Positions 1-10,035 of a stretch of DNA of 11,052 bases are shown here, piece by piece. The DNA comes from CBDVAK01 sp965371945 (GTDB lineage Bacteria; Pseudomonadota; Gammaproteobacteria; Competibacterales; JAHEDQ01). The position numbers and the translations under genes were made by a program. Below the pieces are notes generated by a model. It saw nothing but the letters and a program-made list of their open reading frames with translations, was not told where the DNA came from and ran no database searches. Location: the NCBI GenBank assembly GCA_965371945.1, contig CBDVAK010000104.1, forward strand, positions 1-11,052, written 5' to 3'. How positions within the stretch are numbered: position 1 is the first letter of the stretch; every line of letters starts with the position of its first letter.

Positions 1-47
1 GCATCCTCCAGCAACCCCTGGGCGGAAAGGTACTGTTTTTCGGCCAT
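1..47 (-). CDS. Partial gene at left edge, possible phosphoribosyltransferase N-terminus
   Basis: An ATG at 47 on the minus strand opens a frame that runs off the left edge, giving 15 complete codons that read MAEKQYLSAQGLLED. A good Shine-Dalgarno (AGGAG, 63-59) lies 11 bases upstream and overlaps the stop codon of the kinase gene, so translation is probably coupled to it. The visible peptide lines up with the start of the phosphoribosyltransferase at 3737-4345 (DKHYIDEEELLLDG): K, Y, L, L and D are identical and several other positions are conservative. Phosphoribosyltransferases of the COG2236 type commonly begin this way. The family call is inference from a very short stretch. That a gene starts here is well supported; what it encodes is not. 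Confidence 0.55.
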   Translation of the reverse strand, partial: MAEKQYLSAQGLLED

Positions 48-61
48 CGCGGATTGCTCTC

Positions 62-3463
<3,402 letters not shown>

Positions 3464-3736
3464 TTCCAGACGCCAACCCAACCGATCCGGTTGCGTTGCA
3501 AAATCCTGCACACTCGCGAGTACTCCGGCCTTACCGGGCCTTGCCGGACGATCGTACCGCATCCCGGAACTGATACCCATCGCACACAGATTTGCGGCTG
3601 CATTGCACACCCTGTCTGCCCAGGACAGTAAATCACAATTCCTGCCTTCTTGTTCAAGGCGGGCGCATTCAGCTCTCGCCTGGCTCATAATAATCACAGC
3701 AGGCCAGCCGCTGCCGCATCGAAACAGAGCCGGACC
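3464..3736. promoter_or_regulatory. Divergent intergenic region between kinase and phosphoribosyltransferase
   Basis: These 273 bases separate two divergent starts and must carry promoters for both if neither is read from further away. It contains a perfect 10-bp palindrome ACTCGCGAGT (3512-3521), a GC-rich near-repeat in which GGCCTTACCGG is followed by GCCTTGCCGG (3527-3546), and an interrupted inverted repeat CTGTC/GACAG (3612-3628). A CATAAT (3686-3691) on the plus strand could be a -10 element, but no convincing -35 sits 17 bases upstream. I see no gene in this stretch. Confidence 0.4.
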
Positions 3737-4345
3737 GTGGACAAACATTACATAGACGAAGAAGAGCTGCTGCTGGACGGCTTCCATCTGGGCCTGAAAG
3801 TCTATCGCAGTGGTTTCAGGCCGGATTTTATCGTCGGTCTGTGGCGTGGCGGCAGCGCGGTAGGGATCGTGGTACAGGAATGTCTGCAGCATCTGGGGGT
3901 GGAAACCGACCACATTTCCATACGCACCTCCTATCGCGGCATGGAAAGCTATCACCGCATGGTCGATCAGGCACAGGATATCCGCGTACACGGCACCCAG
4001 TACCTGCTCGAAAATCTCAATGCCGACGACGCGCTGCTGATCGTCGATGATGTCTACAGCACCGGACTCAATGTCCACGCCGTGATCGAGCGTTTGTCGC
4101 AACGGACCAAACGCAACATGCCCGCCGACGTACGCGTCGCGGTGCCCTGGTACAAACCGGCCAGCAATCGCACCAGCCGGATACCCGACTATTTTCTGCA
4201 CGAGACCGACCGCTGGCTGGTACTGCCCTACGAGCTCAAAGGTCTGAGCTCGGAGCAGATCGCAGCCCACAAGCCTTTCGTTCAACCTTTCATCGATGAA
4301 GTCAGGGCCTATCTGGATCAGCGCGATCCCAGGGACACCGCCTGA
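3737..4345 (+). CDS. Purine-type phosphoribosyltransferase (hypoxanthine/xanthine phosphoribosyltransferase-like)
   Basis: The 202-residue cytoplasmic protein is expected to transfer the phosphoribosyl group of PRPP to a purine base or related acceptor. The PRPP-binding loop is clear at about 99-111 (ALLIVDDVYSTGL), with the two adjacent aspartates. An early FIVGLWRGG segment (31-39) forms the usual loop near the active site. The C-terminal part (WYKPASNRT, then HETDRWLVLPYEL, about 138-167) is typical of the COG2236 group of Hpt-like enzymes. The GTG at 3737 was chosen because family members begin within a few residues of the Y-I-x4-LL-x-D motif. The in-frame TTG at 3650 would add 29 residues of unlikely composition. 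The Shine-Dalgarno before GTG is weak. The gene diverges from the sensor kinase and converges with the DUF5329 gene, with only 7 bases between stop codons. The substrate is not decided by sequence. Confidence 0.88.
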   Translation: MDKHYIDEEELLLDGFHLGLKVYRSGFRPDFIVGLWRGGSAVGIVVQECLQHLGVETDHISIRTSYRGMESYHRMVDQAQDIRVHGTQYLLENLNADDALLIVDDVYSTGLNVHAVIERLSQRTKRNMPADVRVAVPWYKPASNRTSRIPDYFLHETDRWLVLPYELKGLSSEQIAAHKPFVQPFIDEVRAYLDQRDPRDTA

Positions 4346-4352
4346 CCGACGC

Positions 4353-4730
4353 CTACCCCGACTCCTGCGCGCGGTAACGTTGCAGTTCTTCGGTCAGCCA
4401 TCGGGCACTGGGTAGCTCCTGACCGTCACAGCGCACCACATAGAGTTTCCGGGTCATGCCGCTGCGGGTGGCGATGTGCTCGATGAACGCTTCCGCGGTC
4501 TTGATACGACGCTTGCCATAGCCGTATTTCATTTCCATGTGGTCACGTGCCTCCGGGGAGCGATACTCGTCACCGTTTCTGACAAAGATACACCCCGACT
4601 CGCCGACGAACTGCAGCAGGTGCTGGATCTCCGCATCGGCAGGCTCGGCGCCGAAGCTGCCGGCCGGCTCCAGCAACGCTACCAACACCGCCGCAAGGAG
4701 GCCGGTTATCGCTGGTCGGGGGATACGCAT
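4353..4730 (-). CDS. Small exported DUF5329-type protein
   Basis: This is a 125-residue protein with an N-terminal signal peptide (basic start MRIPRP, hydrophobic to about 22, likely cut near SFGA-EP at 28). The mature part matches my recollection of the DUF5329 pattern: E-x-x-x-LL-x-FV-x-x-S-x-C-x-F-x-RNG at about 34-53, an A-x-x-H-x-x-x-KY segment (61-69), a TAE-x-FI-x-x-IA segment (78-87) and a terminal WL-x-x-EL-x-x-YR. Two cysteines (47 and 101) could form a disulfide in the periplasm. The biochemical role of the family is unknown to me. The ATG at 4730 was chosen over 4763 because AGGAG (4740-4736) lies 5 bases upstream and the signal peptide begins there. It is the last gene of a three-gene operon, starting 2 bases after the preceding stop codon. 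Confidence 0.85.
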   Translation of the reverse strand: MRIPRPAITGLLAAVLVALLEPAGSFGAEPADAEIQHLLQFVGESGCIFVRNGDEYRSPEARDHMEMKYGYGKRRIKTAEAFIEHIATRSGMTRKLYVVRCDGQELPSARWLTEELQRYRAQESG

Positions 4731-4732
4731 GG

Positions 4733-5638
4733 TCACTCCTGCGGCAAGCTGAAGGTTGTCCACATTGGGTTGTGGTCAGACGCCGTCGTTGCTTCCACAC
4801 GGCTGGCGACGACGTCGAGACCTCGATAATAGATGTGATCGATCCGGTGTCCAAACAGCGACTTCACGGTTTGCCCTGGAAACGGGACCGGCGTCAGTGA
4901 CAATGGCGCCAACAGTAGATTGTGGATGATCTCCAGGCGCTTGCCGCTCCAGCTGTTGAAATCACCCGCGACGATCAGCGGGCCATCGTGTGTGCGGAGG
5001 GTCTGCGTGAGGCTCTGGATCTGGCTCTGAAATGCCCCGCTCCCCACGGTGAAATTGACCGAATGGATATTGGCCAGCAACAACGACCGTGGTGACTCCC
5101 GCAAATCGAAGCGGGATATGAGCTGGGACTTCGGCAACAGCAGCCATGGCTCCCGGGTGCGTTGCGCGCACACCGACACGGGGCGGGTTCGGGACACGGT
5201 CATCACCCCGGTTTCGCGGTCTCCGGTGCGAAATGTGGTGGCCAGATCCCACCCCAGTCCGCGGCTTGCCAGCAACGCCACGAATTCCTCACCAAGCCAG
5301 GCTTCCTGCAAAGTGATCAGATCCTGGCCGTCGATGAAACGCGTGAAGGCTTCCAGCCAACCGTCCCGTTGTCCTTTTTGCACATTCCAGTTGAGCAGGG
5401 AAAAACCGTCGGGGTCCAGAGCACCCGTCTGTTCCGCGGCAACGCTCACCATATGGGCGGGATCGGCATCGTAGCAGGCCAGCGGCGAGCCCTGATGCGT
5501 CGCGACATCGACAGTCCGTTGCTGCACGCCCTGCGGCACGGACGCACAAGCGCCCATACCAACCACTGCCACCAGACCAACCAGCCATCGAGCCGCCATG
5601 GATGCGCGACCCGCGCCGGTAGATCCAACCAGACTCAT
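4733..5638 (-). CDS. Endonuclease/exonuclease/phosphatase-fold protein, putative lipoprotein
   Basis: This 301-residue protein is a metal-dependent phosphodiesterase, nuclease or phosphatase of the DNase I-like fold. The fold's hallmarks appear in order: LLNWNVQKG with Asn85, LITLQEAW with metal-ligand Glu112, ANIHSVNF with His192, VAGDFNSW with Asp226 and Asn228, HRIDHIYY with Asp267, and the final ASDHNPMW with Asp288 and His289. The catalytic set is complete, so activity is likely, but the substrate is open (nucleic acid, phospholipid or inositol phosphate). The N-terminus has a hydrophobic stretch ending VGMGAC with Cys31, a plausible but imperfect lipobox (Met at -3), so it is probably exported. 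The start at 5638 forms ATGA with the upstream stop codon. An internal ATG at 5599 would also keep the signal region. Neither start has a strong Shine-Dalgarno, which fits translational coupling. Confidence 0.88.
   Translation of the reverse strand: MSLVGSTGAGRASMAARWLVGLVAVVGMGACASVPQGVQQRTVDVATHQGSPLACYDADPAHMVSVAAEQTGALDPDGFSLLNWNVQKGQRDGWLEAFTRFIDGQDLITLQEAWLGEEFVALLASRGLGWDLATTFRTGDRETGVMTVSRTRPVSVCAQRTREPWLLLPKSQLISRFDLRESPRSLLLANIHSVNFTVGSGAFQSQIQSLTQTLRTHDGPLIVAGDFNSWSGKRLEIIHNLLLAPLSLTPVPFPGQTVKSLFGHRIDHIYYRGLDVVASRVEATTASDHNPMWTTFSLPQE
4736..4740 (-). promoter_or_regulatory. Shine-Dalgarno deciding the DUF5329 start
   Basis: AGGAG on the minus strand ends 5 bases before ATG 4730 and lies within the last codons of the upstream nuclease-fold gene. 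It supports 4730 rather than 4763 as the start. Confidence 0.7.
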
Positions 5639-6942
5639 TCGGAGTCTGGTTCCGGGTCGAAGCGGGCCACCAGTTCGACCTCTTCGTCGCCACGCAGGAT
5701 GACCAGGGGCAACCAGGTTCCGGGCGCCTGTACCGCGATGATCCCGATCAGATCACCCGGCTCCTGCAGGGTCCGTCCGGCCGCACGCACCATGATGTCA
5801 TCGACCCTGACCCCGGCGGCCTCGGCGACGCTGTCCGTGCTAACAGCGATGACCCGAACTCCCTGCTTAGCCGCTTCGATACTCACCCCGAGCAACAGGC
5901 GGTGGGATTCTTCGGGTGTCCACCCCGGAACCACGAACACCGCATCGGCCATGCCGTCCGGTAGCGGTTCGCAGGCTTCCAAGGCATCGACCGGCAGCAG
6001 CGTCGCCACCGCATCCACGCCCACGCCCAGCGCCTGCAACTGACGGGCAACGCCACCGTCTTTGTAGGCCACATGGCCTCGCCCCAGTACAGCCACCACC
6101 AAACGCACGCCGTCGTGCTGTAATGCGCCCGCCAGTGCCTCCGCCATGGCGCGATCCCAGGTTAGTTGCGCCTCGACAAAACGTTGAAACCCGGGTTCTG
6201 CGAGCATGGCATCGATATCCAGCGAATCGCTGTCATCGGACTCATGCTGTTCCTCACCGCCCGATTCAAGACCGAGGCGGCGCTTTTGGATCATGACCTC
6301 CGCCAGTCTGCGCCGATAGCCCTCGCCGGCAGGCTCGGGCTCCCCCACACCTTCGCGCTGCGCCACCGGCACGGCATGCCAGCCCTCTTCCGCAACCCGG
6401 GACACCAGGGCGCGCTCCACGTTCAGCGCCACCATCGGTATATGATTCCGGCGCGCGAAACGAAACAGCGGCAGGTACAGCTCCGCGTCATAACCCCAGA
6501 TTCGCTGCCAGTCCACGGCCTCCAAAAACGCCTGTTCCGGGAGTTCTCCTGAAACCCACCGGTCGAGCAGGCCCTGAACCTTCCTGGGAAAGGACTCGAA
6601 ACCGATCACCATATCCGGGTTGAAAGCATACAGTGCCGCCAGTGTCTGCAACTGCCAGCCGTGGTCTTCCGGGTTGGTGTGACTCTCGCCCAGCAACACC
6701 ACCTGTCGGGAAGCCAGCCGCGGCCACAACGCCGAAGGATCAAGTGGCTCCGGGCTCCCGGGCGCCAGCCACGATCCGGTGGGGTCACAGCCGTTGGTCG
6801 CAGCAGCCACCTGATCGGCGCCAGCGCGCATAGCAATCGCGACCAGCAGCACTGTGAGCAGAAACAGCCCCGGCCCACAGCGCCACGCTACCAGCGACCA
6901 CAAGGCACGGGCGGGTTTCCAGCGCGGAGGCTGCATCATCAT
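5635..6942 (-). CDS. ChaN-like haem/iron protein with C-terminal PDZ domain
   Basis: This is a 435-residue protein. A membrane segment (about 24-40) precedes a ChaN/DUF399 domain, about 65-320. The family signatures are VVLLGESH (82-88, with Glu86 and His88), an IGFESFPR stretch (113-120), the L-N-V-E-R segment near 173-177, and LGRGH (286-290). ChaN proteins are iron-regulated surface lipoproteins that bind haem in the member studied structurally. Here there is no lipobox cysteine, so the protein is more likely anchored by, or released from, the membrane segment. An acidic insert rich in Glu, Asp and Ser lies at 225-243. The last 90 residues (about 345-430) look like a PDZ domain: LLLGVSIEAA, then SVAEAAGVRVDDIM, then a closing strand with VILRGDEEV. 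Three tandem ATG codons mark the start, and AGGA sits 8 bases before the first. It is the first gene of the operon with the nuclease-fold and DUF5329 genes. Confidence 0.88.
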   Translation of the reverse strand: MMMQPPRWKPARALWSLVAWRCGPGLFLLTVLLVAIAMRAGADQVAAATNGCDPTGSWLAPGSPEPLDPSALWPRLASRQVVLLGESHTNPEDHGWQLQTLAALYAFNPDMVIGFESFPRKVQGLLDRWVSGELPEQAFLEAVDWQRIWGYDAELYLPLFRFARRNHIPMVALNVERALVSRVAEEGWHAVPVAQREGVGEPEPAGEGYRRRLAEVMIQKRRLGLESGGEEQHESDDSDSLDIDAMLAEPGFQRFVEAQLTWDRAMAEALAGALQHDGVRLVVAVLGRGHVAYKDGGVARQLQALGVGVDAVATLLPVDALEACEPLPDGMADAVFVVPGWTPEESHRLLLGVSIEAAKQGVRVIAVSTDSVAEAAGVRVDDIMVRAAGRTLQEPGDLIGIIAVQAPGTWLPLVILRGDEEVELVARFDPEPDSE

Positions 6943-7034
6943 GGTCGTTGTCCTGCCCGCTCATCAGGGAAATTGCTGCGAGATCGTACAACGATACGAC
7001 CCCAGGTTCATCAACGCCACCCGCCGGTTCCGCG

Positions 7035-7064
7035 CTGACGCCGTCGCTTTCGCTGTGCTAGATT
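7035..7064 (+). promoter_or_regulatory. Candidate extended -10 promoter for the TRAP operon
   Basis: CTGACG (7035-7040) and TAGATT (7059-7064) are separated by 18 bases, and TGC directly precedes the second box, giving an extended -10. Each hexamer matches four of six consensus positions. Transcription would start near 7071 and leave a leader of about 100 bases before dctP. This is a by-eye match without experimental support. Confidence 0.4.
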
Positions 7065-7153
7065 GTGCCCGTTCCAAAAACAGCGACACGGGGCCCCAGA
7101 GGCTCCGCCAGAAATAGAATTTGCCCAGGGTTGCAACCCGCACCCACTGATCC

Positions 7154-7160
7154 GGGAGGA
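7154..7160 (+). promoter_or_regulatory. Strong Shine-Dalgarno for dctP
   Basis: GGGAGGA lies 9 bases before ATG 7170. It favours this start over the in-frame upstream TTG/GTG-type starts, which would bury the signal peptide inside the protein. Confidence 0.75.
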
Positions 7161-7169
7161 CATCCGGCG

Positions 7170-8165
7170 ATGAAACGCCTATTCAGCCTGCTATCCACAA
7201 TTGCCATCAGCGCCGCTCTCACGCTGCCCGCCGCTGCTGAAACCAAGCTGCGCATCACCCTGCAACTGCCGCTCAAGTCGCATCTTGGCCAGAACCTGCT
7301 GGTCTTCAAGGAATCCGTCGAGACCGAGAGCAAGGGCGATCTGCAGGTAGAGATCTACGACTCCGCACAGCTATATAAGGACAAGGAGGTGCCCCAGGCG
7401 GTTGCCTCGGGAGCCATTGAAATGGGAGTGGCGTCACTGACCCGGTTCGCCGGCACCATACCGGCGGTGGATATTTTCTATGTGCCGTTCATGTTCAGCA
7501 GCGAGGAAATGGTCCGCGCGGCCACCGATCCCGATGGCAAGATTCGTGGATTGCTCGACCAGGCGATCCTCGATACCGGCACACGGGTACTGTGGTGGCA
7601 GGCCTACGGTGGCGCCATCATGCTCAGCAAGGAGGAGGCACTGATCAGCCCCGATGACATGAAAGGCAAGAAGGTCCGCGTGTTCGGCAAGACCCTCGGT
7701 GAGTTTGTCAACACGCTGGGCGGCGCACCCACATTGATTTCCGGCTCCGAACAGTACCTGGCTTACCAGCGTGGCACGGTGGATGCGGGCATGACCGGCA
7801 TCTCCGGGGTCAAGGCCCGCAAGCTCTGGGATGTCATGGACTGGGTCACGGTCACCAACCACGCCGATATCGAGTTCGTGGTGTTGATCAACGAGGAATT
7901 CTGGGAAGGGCTCAGCGACGAGCAACGCACCATCATCGGCGATGCCGCCCGCAAGGCCGAAATCTCGGTACGTGACCGGGTCACCGAGATCGAAAAGGAA
8001 GCCTACGCCGCTGCCGAACAAAACGGCATGAAAATACAGACCCTGAGCCCTGAGCAGATCGATCAATGGCGTACCGCCACCCAACCGGTGATCGATCAAT
8101 ATCTAAGTCAGTCCGGAGACCTCGGCAAACAGGTTCTGCAATCCGCACAGGAACTGCGCCAGTGA
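7170..8165 (+). CDS. dctP: TRAP transporter substrate-binding protein, DctP family
   Basis: This 331-residue periplasmic protein captures a substrate, usually an organic acid, and hands it to the DctQM permease, which uses an ion gradient. The signal peptide is clear (MKRLF, hydrophobic core, cut near PAAA-ET at 23). The mature protein has DctP landmarks: an early L-x-I-T-L strand, an AVASGAIEMG segment (78-87), and DDMKGKKVRV (162-171), whose Arg170 is in the place of the conserved arginine that binds the substrate carboxylate. These are followed by SGSEQYLAYQRGTVDAG (191-207). Length is normal for the family. A carboxylate ligand is therefore likely, but its identity is not readable from sequence. 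The gene opens the dctPQM operon and is separated from dctQ by a 131-base gap with strong secondary structure. Confidence 0.95.
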   Translation: MKRLFSLLSTIAISAALTLPAAAETKLRITLQLPLKSHLGQNLLVFKESVETESKGDLQVEIYDSAQLYKDKEVPQAVASGAIEMGVASLTRFAGTIPAVDIFYVPFMFSSEEMVRAATDPDGKIRGLLDQAILDTGTRVLWWQAYGGAIMLSKEEALISPDDMKGKKVRVFGKTLGEFVNTLGGAPTLISGSEQYLAYQRGTVDAGMTGISGVKARKLWDVMDWVTVTNHADIEFVVLINEEFWEGLSDEQRTIIGDAARKAEISVRDRVTEIEKEAYAAAEQNGMKIQTLSPEQIDQWRTATQPVIDQYLSQSGDLGKQVLQSAQELRQ

Positions 8166-8171
8166 GGAAAC

Positions 8172-8207
8172 GCTGACAAGCACGCTTCCGAAGTTATGGC
8201 TGTCAGC
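8172..8207 (+). repeat. Inverted repeat just after dctP
   Basis: A perfect 7-bp inverted repeat (GCTGACA at 8172-8178, TGTCAGC at 8201-8207) encloses 22 bases. It begins 6 bases after the dctP stop codon and lies directly before the stronger hairpin at 8216-8250. Confidence 0.5.
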
Positions 8208-8215
8208 CTGCGAAC

Positions 8216-8251
8216 GGTCTGGCCGGCCCCTACACCGGGCCGGCCGGATTT
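8216..8251 (+). terminator. GC-rich hairpin between dctP and dctQ, attenuator or mRNA stabiliser
   Basis: GGCCGGCCC (8221-8229) pairs perfectly with GGGCCGGCC (8237-8245) across a 7-base loop. Pairing can extend outward through wobble and T-A pairs to about 8216 and 8250. Only three T residues follow (8249-8251), so it is a poor full terminator. Since the permease genes downstream have no evident promoter of their own, partial termination or protection of the dctP mRNA 3' end is more likely. Either would raise the binding protein over the permeases. Confidence 0.6.
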
Positions 8252-8296
8252 CCCGCGCCACACCTGCGACATACCAGTGATCCCGCTTTGTTCGGC

Positions 8297-8764
8297 ATGA
8301 TCGACCGTCTGGGCAAGGCTCTGGCCATGCTGTCAGCGTGGTTGTTCTTTGCAGTGGGAGGCATGATCACCTGGGAGGTCATCGCCCGCTATGTCTTCAA
8401 TGCGCCGACCATCTGGGCGGAGGAGATGTCGCGCTTTTTCCAGGTCTGGGCCGTTTATCTGGCGATGGCCTATCTGTTGCGACACCGCGGCCTGATCCGC
8501 ATCACCCTGCTTACCGATCATCTGGGCTCCCGCGGACGGCTGCTATCGGACCTGTTCAGCCTGGCGGTGATCTGCGTGTTCTCGCTGGTGGCGGCCTGGT
8601 ACGGCTACCTGATCGTCGAGGAATCGGTACGCATGGGCAGGGCCACCTCCACCATGCTGTCGGTGCCCCGCTGGACCACCGAGTCCGCGATTCCGGTGGG
8701 GTTCGCTCTGCTGGCCTTACAGTGCCTGGTCGAAATCGCCCGTCTGCGGAAGCCGGCGCGATGA
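8297..8764 (+). CDS. dctQ: TRAP transporter small permease, DctQ family
   Basis: This 155-residue inner-membrane protein is the small subunit of the TRAP transporter and supports DctM. Four hydrophobic segments are visible: near the N-terminus (about 9-27), around the FFQVWAVYLAMAYLL stretch, a third through LFSLAVICVFSLVAAWYGY, and a fourth through IPVGFALLALQCLVEIARL. The WEVIARYVFNAP motif followed by WAEEMSRF, typical of DctQ proteins, lies between the first and second. ATG 8297 was chosen because it begins MIDRLGK. The in-frame TTG at 8288 would add three residues. Neither has a recognisable Shine-Dalgarno, so translation may be weak. The stop codon overlaps the dctM start as ATGA. Confidence 0.92.
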   Translation: MIDRLGKALAMLSAWLFFAVGGMITWEVIARYVFNAPTIWAEEMSRFFQVWAVYLAMAYLLRHRGLIRITLLTDHLGSRGRLLSDLFSLAVICVFSLVAAWYGYLIVEESVRMGRATSTMLSVPRWTTESAIPVGFALLALQCLVEIARLRKPAR

Positions 8765-10035
8765 CCGTACTGCTGATCCTCGGCGGCCTGTTCGGGCTGC
8801 TGTTCGCGGGGGTGCCCATCGCCTTTGCACTGGGTGGTCTGGGTCTGTTGTTGCTGGTGCTTGGAGATTTTTCTCCGCTGATGGCGCCACAGGCCCTGTA
8901 CAGCACTGCCGACAACTTCATCCTGCTGGCAGTGCCGCTGTTTCTGCTGATGTCGAACGTGCTGCTCAAGGGTGGCGTGGGACGCGATCTGTTTGCCGCC
9001 GTGCAAAGCTGGGTCGGACACTGGCCGGGTGGCCTGGCAGTAGCCACCATCATCTCCTGCGCTCTCTTTTCCGCCATCTCGGGTAGTTCGGTGGCCACCG
9101 CGGCGACGATTGGCACCGTCGCCATCCCGGAGATGATCGAGCGCGGCTATGCGCGCCGTTTCGTGATGGGCCTGCTGGCCGCGGGGGGTACCCTGGGCAT
9201 CCTCATACCCCCCTCCATCCCGTTGATCATCTACGGCGTCATCACCGAAGAGTCGATTGTTGATCTGTTTCTGGCCGGAATCGGCCCGGGACTGATGCTC
9301 GCCGGGTTGTTCATCGTATTTTCGATGCTCTACGCCCGTTTTGGGCGCGACTACCAGCCGCTGCCCCGGTCGAGCTGGGCCGAGCGCAAAAGCAGCGGTT
9401 TGAGGGTGCTACCCACCCTGCTGCTGGCCGGCGGCATCATCGGCGGTATTTACGGTGGCATATTCACACCCACCGAAGCTGCCGGAATCGGCTTTGCCGG
9501 GGCGCTGCTGCTGACCATGGTGATACTGCGCTCGTTGAGCTGGATGGCACTCAAGGAGGCAGTGGTCGACTCGATGCGGACATCGGTGACCATACTGCTG
9601 ATCCTTGGCGGCGCCAAGATCTTCGGCAAGGCCATCACCCTGTATCGCATTCCCCAGGATATCTCGGCTTTCATCACCGCCAACATGAACGAAACCGGGC
9701 TGTTCATCCTCATGGTATGTCTGGTGCTGCTGGTGATGGGGCTGGTGCTGGAATCGCTGTCGATGCTGCTGATCATGGTGCCGGTACTGTTCCCCTCGCT
9801 GGCGCCGTTGGGCATCGATCCGATCTGGTTCGGAATCTTGTTTGTGGTGATGATCGAAGTGGCCCTGATCACCCCGCCGGTGGGCCTCAACCTGTACGTG
9901 ATCCAGGCCGTGGGCAAGGCCCGCATGGGCGAGGTGGCCGCGGGGGTGTGGCCATTCCTGCTGATGATGCTGGCCAGCGTGTTGATGATCTATTGGCTGC
10001 CCGAAATCGCCTTGTATATTCCTTTTCGTCTTTGA
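8761..10035 (+). CDS. dctM: TRAP transporter large permease, DctM family
   Basis: This 424-residue inner-membrane protein is the transport subunit of the TRAP system, moving the substrate delivered by DctP by an elevator-type, ion-coupled mechanism. It is hydrophobic throughout with about 11-12 membrane segments. Family motifs are present: the N-terminal GVPIAFALG, SGSSVATAATIGTVAIPEM in the first half, GILIPPSIPLIIYG after it, TPTEAAGIG in the middle and ITPPVGLNLYVIQ near the end. Length fits unfused DctM proteins. The start ATG overlaps the dctQ stop by 4 bases, so the two are co-translated. The frame extends upstream through dctQ but without biological meaning. The final A of the TGA stop is the first base of the palindromic element that follows. 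Confidence 0.96.
   Translation: MTVLLILGGLFGLLFAGVPIAFALGGLGLLLLVLGDFSPLMAPQALYSTADNFILLAVPLFLLMSNVLLKGGVGRDLFAAVQSWVGHWPGGLAVATIISCALFSAISGSSVATAATIGTVAIPEMIERGYARRFVMGLLAAGGTLGILIPPSIPLIIYGVITEESIVDLFLAGIGPGLMLAGLFIVFSMLYARFGRDYQPLPRSSWAERKSSGLRVLPTLLLAGGIIGGIYGGIFTPTEAAGIGFAGALLLTMVILRSLSWMALKEAVVDSMRTSVTILLILGGAKIFGKAITLYRIPQDISAFITANMNETGLFILMVCLVLLVMGLVLESLSMLLIMVPVLFPSLAPLGIDPIWFGILFVVMIEVALITPPVGLNLYVIQAVGKARMGEVAAGVWPFLLMMLASVLMIYWLPEIALYIPFRL

Larger units (their letters stand above)
6943..7169. promoter_or_regulatory. Divergent intergenic region between ChaN-PDZ operon and TRAP operon
   Basis: These 227 bases separate the starts of two divergent operons. They hold an interrupted palindrome ATCGT-ACA-ACGAT (6981-6993) lying upstream of both operons, a GGGGCCCC palindrome (7090-7097), a perfect 12-bp palindrome GGGTTGCAACCC (7128-7139) in the dctP leader and a promoter candidate listed separately. 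Nothing in the stretch looks like a gene. Confidence 0.4.

Noticed and set aside
3464..4285. N-terminal 274-residue extension of the kinase on the minus strand
   Set aside because: It is antisense to the intergenic region and a clear phosphoribosyltransferase gene, has no recognisable domain, and would place the first membrane segment deep inside the protein.
4346..4352. A bidirectional terminator between the convergent phosphoribosyltransferase and DUF5329 genes
   Set aside because: Only 7 bases separate the stop codons and I find no convincing stem with a T-run there.
5162..6043. 293-codon plus-strand open frame across the nuclease/ChaN junction
   Set aside because: It lies antisense to two genes with complete family motifs. 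Its sequence is low in complexity, rich in Ser, Thr, Arg and Pro, with no domain.
8338..8760. Upstream extension of the dctM frame through dctQ
   Set aside because: The frame overlaps a well-supported dctQ gene, and DctM proteins start at the position of ATG 8761 with a hydrophobic segment.
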